From an uncultured Acetobacteraceae bacterium (GTDB lineage Bacteria > Pseudomonadota > Alphaproteobacteria > Acetobacterales > Acetobacteraceae), in contig CAIVPZ010000154.1 in the NCBI GenBank assembly GCA_903907955.1, positions 1-64,000 of the forward strand: a DNA stretch of 64,000 nt, in the 5' to 3' direction. How positions within the stretch are numbered: the first letter of the stretch is position 1; the number at the start of each line of letters is the position of its first letter. Below the pieces are notes generated by a model. That model saw nothing but the letters and a program-made list of their open reading frames with translations, was not told the DNA's origin and searched no databases. This document shows, one piece after another, positions 8,723-15,639 of the stretch. Position numbers and translations under genes: made by a program.

Positions 8723-8739
8723 AATGTCTGGATGCATGC

Positions 8740-8838
8740 TCATGCCCGGATCAGCGCTGTGGGCAGCCACGATCCGGGCTGACGAAAACAGCGGACGAGC
8801 GCGTCATGCGCGGTTTGTGGTTGATCGTGTCGTTTCAC
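8740..8838 (-). CDS. Candidate 32-aa leader peptide before rsr
   Basis: A GTG at 8838 preceded by GAGGAGGCAGGC (strong Shine-Dalgarno at good spacing) opens a 32-codon frame beginning MKRHDQPQTAHDALVRCFRQ and ending TALIRA. It lies between the second Y RNA and rsr and is followed by a perfect hairpin. It resembles no family I know. It may be a leader peptide coupling translation to rsr expression, or a chance frame; the ribosome site is its main support. Confidence 0.35.
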   Translation of the reverse strand: MKRHDQPQTAHDALVRCFRQPGSWLPTALIRA

Positions 8839-8881
8839 GCCTGCCTCCTCTCGCCTTTCCGTCCTGGCGGGCGGTCATGTG

Positions 8882-9012
8882 CCAGGTGGACATGTGATCG
8901 CCGACGATAGACTGTTGCTCTACCAGACTGAGCTACCGCGCCTCGCGGCGCCGGCGGGCTTCGAACCCGCGACACACAGGTTATGATAACCGTCGAACTC
9001 CGGCCCACCCGG
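8882..9012 (-). ncRNA. Y RNA 2: YrlA-like, with a circularly permuted tRNA-like domain
   Basis: Outer stem 9012-9003 pairs with 8891-8882 (CCGGGTGGGC with GTCCACCTGG). An asymmetric internal loop contains CGGAGTT opposite GCGATCACAT, and an inner stem CGACG/CGTCG follows (8995-8991 with 8906-8902). Above it lies a complete tRNA plan in permuted order: CTGT/ACAG in the place of the anticodon stem (8979-8976 with 8915-8912), 5-nt variable loop, T arm GCGGG-TTCGAAG-CCCGC, 7-bp acceptor stem with one mismatch capped by GCGA (8953-8936), TA spacer, and D arm GCTC-AGTCTGGTA-GAGC. This matches the known tRNA mimicry of bacterial Y RNAs next to rsr. The RNA would tether Rsr to a partner such as an exoribonuclease. 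Confidence 0.88.
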
Positions 9013-9027
9013 GCCAACGCATGCAGA

Positions 9028-9144
9028 GCGCGGACATGTGTCGCCGAGGGGCGCCGTTCCCTAACTGGAACTGTGGGCCCCCAAGCCCACCGGCTGTCGG
9101 GGCGAACCCCTGGTTGAGGATAACCCTCGGCTTTCGGCCCGCGC
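9028..9144 (-). ncRNA. Y RNA 1: paralogous Y RNA with a diverged tRNA-like domain
   Basis: This RNA aligns with Y RNA 2 along its 5' strand (GGGCCGAAAG versus GGGCCGGAGT, then GGGTTATC versus CGGTTATC) and at its 3' end (GGCGACACATGTCC versus GGCGATCACATGTCC). Outer stem 9144-9137 pairs with 9035-9028 (GCGCGGGC/GTCCGCGC) and inner stem 9130-9124 with 9050-9044 (CCGAGGG/CCCTCGG). GCCGAAAG at 9138-9131 fits the GNCGAA-type Rsr-binding motif described for bacterial Y RNAs. Three hairpins replace the tRNA arms: GGGG-TTCG-CCCC, GTGGGC-TTGGGG-GCCCAC and GTTCC-AGTTAG-GGAAC. The T-like arm has a UUCG tetraloop, so tRNA mimicry is weaker here. The promoter was not identified. Confidence 0.85.
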
Positions 9145-9267
9145 CGAATCCTGGCAGTGACGGGCATCCAAGCCCCAGGCTGGGGGTTGCTCGTGTCAAA
9201 GAGAACCCAGCCCGATCCGGCCCGTCGGGGCGGCGGTATGCTCCCGTCGCTTCCCGGCCGTCAATGA

Positions 9268-9292
9268 CAAACTTTAGATTTGCTAAAGTTTG
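9268..9292. promoter_or_regulatory. Palindromic operator of the Xre regulator
   Basis: CAAACTTTAG and CTAAAGTTTG form a perfect 10-bp inverted repeat around ATTTG, 17 nt before the xre start codon. Its AT content stands out from the GC-rich surroundings. TTTAG-N5-CTAAA is the type of site bound by dimeric HTH_3 regulators. The site lies between the divergent xre and Y RNA/rsr transcription units, so it could control either or both. Confidence 0.7.
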
Positions 9293-9309
9293 TGCTAGCC
9301 TGTGGCGCG

Positions 9310-9549
9310 ATGATCAATACCGCTCAGATCCGCGCGGCGCGCGGCCTGCTGAAATGGACCCAGGCCGCCCTCGCGCATCGGGCCGCCATTTCCACCGTCA
9401 CCCTGAACATGATCGAGAACGAGACCGTCCGGCCGCGCGAAAGCACGGTCGCTGCCATCCGCCGCGCCCTGGAAGCAGGTGGAGTGCAGTTCCTGGACGA
9501 AGCTGGGGTCGGTGTCGGGGTCAGGTTTGCGTCCGTGGCGGCCCAATGA
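9310..9549 (+). CDS. Xre/HTH_3-family transcriptional regulator
   Basis: A 79-residue protein made almost entirely of one HTH_3 domain: QIRAARGLLKWTQAALAHRA, then AISTVTLNMIENETVRPREST (recognition region), VAAIRRALEAGGVQFLDEAG. This form, with the ending AGVQFLDE, is a common small alphaproteobacterial repressor. ATG 9310 is chosen because it starts the domain exactly; the frame is open to 9280, inside the operator palindrome. The gene diverges from the Y RNA-rsr-rtcB unit. A Tn3-type miniature element is inserted directly at its stop codon (TGA at 9547-9549, inside the target duplication) without altering the protein. Confidence 0.85.
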   Translation: MINTAQIRAARGLLKWTQAALAHRAAISTVTLNMIENETVRPRESTVAAIRRALEAGGVQFLDEAGVGVGVRFASVAAQ

Positions 9550-9853
9550 GAGGGCAGAGCGTCGGCTGTCAGCTAAACAACGCTAAGTGCGAACGTTTGC
9601 GTACCCTGCTGGTTACAACAAGCACGCGCACCTTGCCTGCGAAGCTGCTGCCGCTCGGCAGAACCGCCGGAAGCCTTCCGTCCGCCAAACGATCCTCTGA
9701 TGGCCACGTCCAGAATGTCCGGAAACATGGCACATGGACGAGTAGACGGACACCATGATGGCCGGACGGGAAAACGGACACCCCAGCTCCGGGCGCGGTT
9801 CACCTCTCATGCCGTCTTAGCGTTGTTTAGCTGACAGCCGACGCTCTGTCCTC
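9550..9853. mobile_element. Tn3-family miniature inverted-repeat element (TIME)
   Basis: A 304-bp element without transposase bounded by 38-bp inverted repeats at 9550-9587 and 9816-9853 that differ at one base. The inner ends read ACGCTAAG, the usual inner end of Tn3-family repeats, and 38 bp is the standard Tn3 length. It is flanked by a 5-bp direct repeat AATGA (9545-9549 and 9854-9858), the target duplication expected for this family. The core holds repeated GTCCG/CGGAC motifs (about 9710-9775) that could be a resolvase res-like site (inference). It should be mobilised in trans by a related Tn3 transposase. Confidence 0.9.
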
Positions 9854-10013
9854 AATGAGCCGTTCACGACGGATCGTCCGTTTGGTGCCATTCGAAGTGA
9901 TTTGACTTGCTGGAGACACTGGCGCCCATCGCGCGGCTTCCGCTTTCCGTCCCCCGGAAAATCGGCGGTCAGTCTCTTTGGGCACTCACCTAAGGTGTGG
10001 ACTTTGGAAACCC

Positions 10014-10994
10014 TCAGCCTATTACCTTCACTTTTGGCGCGACTGGAGGCCGAGAAGGGTGGAGGATCAGACCCCTTTCGTCGACATCTACTTTGGCGTC
10101 AGGGTAGACGGCCAAGGCTAGCTTTAGGTTCATCAGGAACTTCACCTTGAAGTTCCCGATTTTTCCAAAGCCTTGGCCAAACTGCCCGTTTAATGCTTTC
10201 CACGAAATCGGTCTCGCGCTTGGCAAGCTATGTAGCCTGTAGGCGAGCCACGCATAAAGATCGAGGGCCATGGAATTGTTGTTCACGGCTCGGATCGCGG
10301 CTTCTTCGACTGGTACGGGGTGGCGCTGAAGCTGCTCGAAAAAAGCTTCCGAAAGCTTTGCTGTTTCCAAAAACAAAGTTCCTTGGCGGTCGTCTGCGTC
10401 TTGCAGGAAGAAGGCCTTGTCTAAAATGTTCTGCTGGATCATCCCGGCGCTCTTGCCCGAGAGGAGATGGAATGAGAGTCGGCATCGGCTGATTCGCTCG
10501 GCCTGTTCTCTCACGGCATCGACTGACTTGCCCCCGACGGAGATTCCCATGCGGAGGAGCCATCCCCGGAGACTTTTCCCAAGCTCGACCTCGCGCGACC
10601 TAGTTCGGAGAGCTTCGGATTGCAGGTAGAGCATGATCAAACGGGCGCGCGAGCCAAACGGCACCCCGATGTGTTCAGGTTCTTCTCCTAGTCCGGGTCG
10701 CATGCCTGGTTCAACGATCAGGGTTACCCGGTCGGTCTTGATCTGCCAGCCCTTGTTGTCTGGCAGTCGCTTGTGCGGAAGAGCGGCCTGACACCACCCG
10801 CTGTAGAGAAACCCTATCCCGGAGTCTTCATCGGACATGTAGGCTGCGGCCGCTTCGATCTCGCGACGATCGAACTCGGCTGCCTTCAGGGCTTCGAGCT
10901 TTCCACGAACACCAAGCAAGTCATGAACCTGTCCCATGTGGCCTGTATGAACTGGAGCAACCCCGATTGTCGCTGTGGACTTTGGAAGCTGCAA
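10014..10994 (-). CDS. repA: Plasmid replication initiator RepA (RPA-type)
   Basis: This 326-residue protein resembles the plasmid-encoded RepA (RPA_C-type) initiators of alphaproteobacterial iteron plasmids. Recognisable parts are the central FGSRARLIMLYLQSEALRTRSREVELGKSL region and the C-terminal NNNSMALDLYAWLAYRLHSLP and WKALNGQFGQGFGKIGNFK segments, which form winged-helix DNA-binding units. It binds iterons to open the origin. The iteron array begins inside its start region and extends upstream to 11477, with one more copy 4 nt after its stop. The start at 10994 is the farthest upstream; the methionine at codon 20 is an alternative. Confidence 0.88.
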   Translation of the reverse strand: MQLPKSTATIGVAPVHTGHMGQVHDLLGVRGKLEALKAAEFDRREIEAAAAYMSDEDSGIGFLYSGWCQAALPHKRLPDNKGWQIKTDRVTLIVEPGMRPGLGEEPEHIGVPFGSRARLIMLYLQSEALRTRSREVELGKSLRGWLLRMGISVGGKSVDAVREQAERISRCRLSFHLLSGKSAGMIQQNILDKAFFLQDADDRQGTLFLETAKLSEAFFEQLQRHPVPVEEAAIRAVNNNSMALDLYAWLAYRLHSLPSARPISWKALNGQFGQGFGKIGNFKVKFLMNLKLALAVYPDAKVDVDERGLILHPSRPPVAPKVKVIG

Positions 10995-11477
10995 GGTACT
11001 AGGGTTAGGTATTGAGATTCTAGGTACTAGTGTGAGCTTCCAGAGTCCACGGGATAACGTTGCATCCTCTTGAAATCATTGGAAGGCCCGCCGCGGTCGG
11101 GTTTCCAGAGTCCATAGGCGGTGCTGCCAAAGTCCATAGTTTCCCGGTGGGCAACCGTGCGCGGGGGCTGCCAAAGTCCACGGTGTCCTCTTCCGTGGAG
11201 TTACCCGACTCGGGAAGCGGTTTCCAGAGTCCACACGGCCGACTGGAACCCCAGGAATCGTGGATCGCTTCCAAAGTCCACACTCGGTTGGGATGGGGCG
11301 TACTTCCATAGTCCACAGTCCCCCGGCCGCCTAGGTACTTCCAGAGTCCACACCCAATAGGGTTCAAAGGGTTTCCGAAGCCCGGAGGTTTCCAAAGTCC
11401 ACGCCTGCCATTCCCACCGCGTGGACTCTGGAAGCCAACGCTTCCTGTCTGGACGCGCTTCCTCTTCCAAAGTCCAC
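10975..11477. repeat. Iteron array, likely plasmid origin of replication
   Basis: Twelve copies of a 13-bp repeat with consensus TTCCARAGTCCAY start at 10975 (inverted), 11038, 11103, 11125, 11169, 11222, 11269, 11304, 11339, 11390, 11421 (inverted) and 11465. A thirteenth inverted copy at 9997-10009 lies just past the repA stop. Two copies start TGCC instead of TTCC. Spacing is irregular, from 22 to 65 bp start to start. Direct repeats next to a repA gene are the hallmark of iteron-controlled origins, where RepA binding both starts replication and sets copy number. The AT-rich stretch around 11000-11030 could be the unwinding site (inference). Confidence 0.88.
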
Positions 11478-11690
11478 ACCAAGCGGATCCCATTGATCAC
11501 CCCACATTCGGTAGTTGTGAGTCGGATAGGTTCCATCTGTGGTGATAGGTCATGGTTAGTCGTAAGCGCCCGGTCAGCCGCGTGTAGCGCAGACGGGGGC
11601 GATGTGGGGTGAGCGTGGGCGCGGGCTGATTTGGTTGCCGTGGGTACCTGCCGGCACAGCGACCTGGAGAGCGGGCCCCCGGGCGCCTGG

Positions 11691-13280
11691 CTACGGCGAT
11701 GGCGCTGACGAAGGAGCGGTCATCCGCCATGGCATCAGTTCGGCGATCCTGTTGATGGGATGGCGGTCGGCGATGCGGGTGAGGATGTCCTTGAGGTAGG
11801 CTTCGGGGTTCAAGCCGTTCAGCTGGCATGTCTGCACGATGGTGTAAATCGCGGCCGCCCGCTCGCCCCCGGCATCCGATCCCGCGAACAAGTAGTTCTT
11901 GCGCCCGACCGCTATGGCCCTCATTGCGTTTTCGGCAATGTTGTTGTCGGCTTCGAGCCGCCCGTCGGTGACGAAGCGCGAGAGAGCGACACGGCGCCTG
12001 ATGATGTAGCGGAACGCCTCGGCCGGCTCCGACTTCGCCGACATCCTGGCGAGCACGGCCTCGGCCCAGGCGAAGAAAGCATCGAGCAGCGGCGCCGTCT
12101 TGGCGCGGTGGATCACCCGCTCGGCCGGCGGCGCGAACCTAGCCTTGGTCTCGATGGCGTAAACCACGGCGATGCGGTCGAGCGCCTCCTTGGCGACCGG
12201 CGACTTCGTGCTGTCCCAGACATCGAAGATCTTGCGGCGGCAATGTGCCCAACACGCGACTTCGATGATCGGGCCGGGCTTGGTGCGGGCGGGATTGTAG
12301 AGCGCCTCGAACCCGGAATAGCCGTCGGCCTGGAGCAGGCCGGTGAAACTGGCCAGGTGGGCGGCCGGGTGCTCGCCGCCACGGTCGGGGCTGTAGAAGT
12401 AGGCAGCCGCGGGGGCCGCCTCGCCCGCGAAGGGGCGGTCGTCGCGCACGTACACCCACAGGCGCCCGGTCTTGGTGCGTCCGAGCCCCGGCGCCAGCAC
12501 CGGGACTGTGGTGTCGTCACCATGGACTTTCTCGGCGGCGAAGACGTGCCGCCGGATCGCCGCCGCCACCGGATCGAGCAGCCAGGCCGCCTGGCCGACC
12601 CAGTCGCACAGCGTCGAGCGGTCGAGCTCGACCCCGTCGCGCGCATAGATCTCGGCCTGACGATAGAGCGGCAGATGGTCGCAGTACTTCGCCACCAGCA
12701 GGTGCGCGAGCGTGGCTGGTGTGGCGCGCCCGCGCGGCGTCGGCATCGGTGGTGGCGGGGCCTGGGTAATGGCATCGCAGGCGTGGCAGGCATATTTCGG
12801 CCGGACGTGGCGGATAACTTCGAAGTGGCCGGGCACGTAGTCCAGCACTTCGGTGACGTCCTCGCCGAGTTTGCCCATCTTGCCGCCGCAGGCCGGGCAG
12901 GCACAGGCGCCGTTGTCGGCAGGTTGATGCACGACGTCCTGGCGCGGCAGATGCTCGGGCAGCGGCTTGCGCTTCGGCCTGGCACGCTCCGGCGGAGACG
13001 GCGTCGGATCAGTGGCCTCGGTGGCGGCGGCATCTGCCGCCTCACCGCTCTCCAGTTCCTCCAGCCGCAGTTCGAGCTGCTCGATCTGGCGGCTGATCCG
13101 CTCCGATGAGCGGCCGAACTGCATCCGGCGCAGCTTGGCGATCTGGAACTTGAGCTTCTCGATCTCCAGCGCCTTGATCTGCACAGCCATCTCTGCCGCC
13201 TTCAGCTCGCCCTGACACGCCAGCGCGAAAGCGCGCAGCGCGTCAGGATCGGCGGGCAGTTCGGCGGTGGCGAGCGACAT
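11691..13280 (-). CDS. tnpC: IS66 transposase TnpC
   Basis: This 529-residue protein is the main IS66 transposase. After an N-terminal coiled coil (EIEKLKFQIAKLRRMQFGRS) comes a zinc-finger region (CACPACGG and YACHACDA) and the DDE_Tnp_IS66 core with VHGDDTTVPVL, the SGFEALYNPARTKPG segment, ACWAHCRRKIFD and LEADNNIAENAMRAIAVGRKNY. The end ADRHPINRIAELMPW is the usual C-terminus. ATG 13280 is chosen because it gives the standard MSLATAEL-type start; the frame is open to 13502 but that part is not family-like. Confidence 0.93.
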   Translation of the reverse strand: MSLATAELPADPDALRAFALACQGELKAAEMAVQIKALEIEKLKFQIAKLRRMQFGRSSERISRQIEQLELRLEELESGEAADAAATEATDPTPSPPERARPKRKPLPEHLPRQDVVHQPADNGACACPACGGKMGKLGEDVTEVLDYVPGHFEVIRHVRPKYACHACDAITQAPPPPMPTPRGRATPATLAHLLVAKYCDHLPLYRQAEIYARDGVELDRSTLCDWVGQAAWLLDPVAAAIRRHVFAAEKVHGDDTTVPVLAPGLGRTKTGRLWVYVRDDRPFAGEAAPAAAYFYSPDRGGEHPAAHLASFTGLLQADGYSGFEALYNPARTKPGPIIEVACWAHCRRKIFDVWDSTKSPVAKEALDRIAVVYAIETKARFAPPAERVIHRAKTAPLLDAFFAWAEAVLARMSAKSEPAEAFRYIIRRRVALSRFVTDGRLEADNNIAENAMRAIAVGRKNYLFAGSDAGGERAAAIYTIVQTCQLNGLNPEAYLKDILTRIADRHPINRIAELMPWRMTAPSSAPSP

Positions 13281-13339
13281 GCGCGAAACTATCAAGGCCA
13301 ACACTGGCAGAGAAGAGAGGCCATGGAATCGGAGCCGTG

Positions 13340-13693
13340 TCAGACCAGCACTGGTTGCGGCGGTAACGGCGGGGCTATCGTTCGGCGCCAATCCATCGCT
13401 TCGGCCAGCAGGGAAAACTGCGCGGGCGTCAGCGTCATTGCGCCATCGACCAGCGGCGGCCAGACAAAGCGCCCCTTCTCCAGCCGCTTGGCAATCAGCC
13501 ACAGGCCGCTGCCGTCCCAGTACAGACCTTTGAAGTAGTCGCCCCGCTTGCCGCGGAAGATGAACAGGTGGCCGCTGAAGGGGTCGGCTCCGATCACCTG
13601 CTGCGCTTTCGCCGCCAGGCCGTCGAAGCCATTACGAAGGTCAACTGGACGGCAGGCAAGGAAAACCTTGGTGCCCGGCGCCAGGCTGATCAT
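13340..13693 (-). CDS. tnpB: IS66 accessory protein TnpB (Orf2)
   Basis: A 117-residue protein with the IS66_Orf2 signature: VFLACRPVDLRNGFDGLAA, DPFSGHLFIFRGKRGDYFKGLYWDGSGLWLIAKRLEKGRFVWP. It is needed for IS66 transposition, although its biochemical role is not settled. Its start overlaps the tnpA stop by four bases, and tnpC follows after about 60 bp, the normal IS66 layout. Confidence 0.93.
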   Translation of the reverse strand: MISLAPGTKVFLACRPVDLRNGFDGLAAKAQQVIGADPFSGHLFIFRGKRGDYFKGLYWDGSGLWLIAKRLEKGRFVWPPLVDGAMTLTPAQFSLLAEAMDWRRTIAPPLPPQPVLV

Positions 13694-14115
13694 GTCGCAC
13701 GCTTCATCGCGCGCAGCACCCGCGCCAGCGCCGTCTCGTTCACGAAGGCATCCACCCGCAGTCGGGCGCCACTCGGCAGGGCGAGTTCGATCATCCCAAC
13801 CCGATTGTCCGAACCACGCTTCTCCGGCGACTCGGGCCGAGCGGCGTGTGGTGCCGCCAGCAGGGCCGGACCGCCGTCATCGGCGTGGCCAACAACGCCA
13901 AGCGGGACGAACGCAAGCGGCTCCGACGCGCGGTGCGCTGCAGCCTTGTATGCCGCCCGCCAGTTGTAGAGCAGGCTCTCGGCAACCCGATGCCGCCGGG
14001 CGACCACCGACACCTTGCCGCCTGCCGCCTCAACCTCGCCCAGTAGCGCCGCCTTCTCCTCCTCGGTCCACTTCCGCCGCCGCTCGACCCGCGGCAAGAT
14101 CTCCACCTCACCCAA
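13690..14115 (-). CDS. tnpA: IS66 accessory protein TnpA (Orf1, HTH)
   Basis: A 141-residue protein of the IS66 Orf1 type. The N-terminal half is an HTH_8-like DNA-binding unit (RRRKWTEEEKAALLGEVEAAGGKVSVVARRHRVAESLLYNWR); the C-terminal half MIELALPSGARLRVDAFVNETALARVL is the usual IS66 Orf1 tail. It is the first gene of the element and overlaps tnpB. Confidence 0.9.
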   Translation of the reverse strand: MGEVEILPRVERRRKWTEEEKAALLGEVEAAGGKVSVVARRHRVAESLLYNWRAAYKAAAHRASEPLAFVPLGVVGHADDGGPALLAAPHAARPESPEKRGSDNRVGMIELALPSGARLRVDAFVNETALARVLRAMKRAT

Positions 14116-14219
14116 CCGACCCTCCTTCTGGAGCTACAGAAGGAGCTCCCGAGGCAGCCAGCTTGGGGTACCAAACCGCAAACCGCCACACGCGGGAGAC
14201 CGGGCGCTTACGGTTAGTC

Positions 14220-15545
14220 GACGTCATGAATGGGACGACGGCGGAGACATGGTTCATGTCCGGTACATAGAGGGTTTGCGGGTAATTCCGCTGCCAGCCG
14301 CGGCGCTGGCTCTGCTTGGGCAGTTGCTGTCGCTGCCGGATCGGCCGAACTGGACTTCGCCTCGGCTACCAGTTGAGTTGGCGACAAAATCGGCCAGCTC
14401 GATCTCAAAAACGCAATTCAGCGCGGCGCTGACAATAGGGCCTTCAGATGGCGCCGCCCACGCCACTGTCTGCACGAACGACAGGACGCTCAGGTCGAAT
14501 GGGCCGAGGCTGCGCCGACTGATGCAGCAGGCCGCTACAGGCAACATGCCATGTCGCCTTGCAGTTCGGCGACCGTGCGCCCTGAGGATCGACGGTCGCG
14601 GGCATTTCGACATTACGTTTGACAGGGATGGCGCTGCCGCACGAAAGCCTGCCAGCAAGCAGAAAACTATTTCGAGATGTTTCTTTCGAAACCCTCCGAG
14701 GCTCACCCTGGAGGGGTACCGCCGACGTGTGGTTGTCTGAGAAGTGCACATGAAATTCCTGGTGACGGCAGCCCCCCGGCAACGAGACACATCCCCGTTT
14801 CAGATGACTGGTGGGCGCGCGCGCCAGTTTCATGAGGCAGGTCGGTGGGTCGCTGGCTGATACATCAGCGAATCGGCCAGCTTAGCGTGGACGGTGCGGC
14901 GGGCCAGCGTCGAGGACATTACGACAGCACGGCATGGATCGGACATCTGCTTGGAAAGAGCAGCTTGTGTGTCGCTTGCAGGGCGGCGCTGAGATCGGCT
15001 GGTGTGCTTGGTGGTGAAGAACGGCGCGCCCTCACCTTCTGGACGCAGGCCGCCGGCGATGGTGGCGGCGCGGGTTCCTCAATCTCGCCGTCTGGTGCGT
15101 CTATATGCAGCGGCGATCCGACGCGGCGTGGGCATGGCGGAGCGCGTCCACCTTGTAGTTGGGAAGCCGCTGCCTCCTTCCTTGCTGACGATGTCGATTT
15201 AGGTGCCCGGTTCGCAACCCGAGGGCGGCGCCAGTCTAGTGTTGGCCATGACCGTGCCTGATGTAACCGACCAGATCGAGTTGAACCACGCACAGCTGAC
15301 AGGCCGGCCGCCGCCACCCAATTCAAAATGGTGCGGTGCGGGAGTACAGAATTGGCGGTTACCGCGCTGCCACCAAGCCGTCGGGCAGACGGCTTCTGTT
15401 TGGCCCGTCCCTCTTTCGAGCCGGACGCCAGAGAGACGCCCCCCGAGACCGGGAATTACGTAGGGACGCCTACACGGCGCAGCTTCTTCAGCGCCGCCAG
15501 CGGCATGCCCCGAACTCTCCCACGCGCATCTAGAAGCCCCAATAG
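14220..15545. other. 1.3-kb region without recognisable genes
   Basis: Between the IS66 element and the partition locus no frame on either strand shows a known family or convincing codon pattern; all are rich in Arg, Ser, Pro and Ala. Local GC drops in places (for example around 14640-14700). Before the IS66 insertion this DNA was continuous with the iteron side, so it may be the rest of the origin region or decayed accessory DNA. Confidence 0.45.
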
Positions 15546-15576
15546 GTCCGATTCGGACGTTTTAACCGCGGTTAAA
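15546..15576. promoter_or_regulatory. Twin palindromes before parA: candidate parS/operator
   Basis: Two adjacent palindromes lie about 65 nt upstream of parA: GTCCGA-T-TCGGAC at 15546-15558 and the perfect 16-bp TTTAACCGCGGTTAAA at 15561-15576. The second resembles the GTT...AAC palindromes that serve as centromere-like sites on alphaproteobacterial plasmids. They may be the partition site, the autoregulatory operator, or both. Confidence 0.6.
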
Positions 15577-15639
15577 CGCAAAGGGCTTGAACGCGATCGT
15601 CGAACCGAACAGTCTGCCGACGCGAAAGGGAGATTCACC

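Larger units (their letters stand above)
11562..14211 (-). mobile_element. IS66-family insertion sequence
   Basis: A 2650-bp element with the full IS66 gene set tnpA-tnpB-tnpC on the minus strand. The ends begin GTAAGCGCCCGGTC and match over about 28 bp with three mismatches (11562 rightward, 14211 leftward). It is flanked by a perfect 8-bp duplication GGTTAGTC (11554-11561 and 14212-14219), as IS66 elements produce. It inserted about 75 bp beyond the last iteron. All three genes look intact. Confidence 0.95.

Noticed and set aside
8882-9012. An ordinary tRNA gene, suggested by T-arm and D-arm sequences
   Set aside because: The D arm lies downstream of the T arm and the acceptor strands are joined by GCGA. 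It cannot give a normal tRNA and fits a Y RNA with a permuted tRNA-like domain.
9194-9199. TTGACA as the -35 box of the Y RNA promoter
   Set aside because: No acceptable -10 lies at 16-18 nt, and the spacing to the predicted 5' end is too long.
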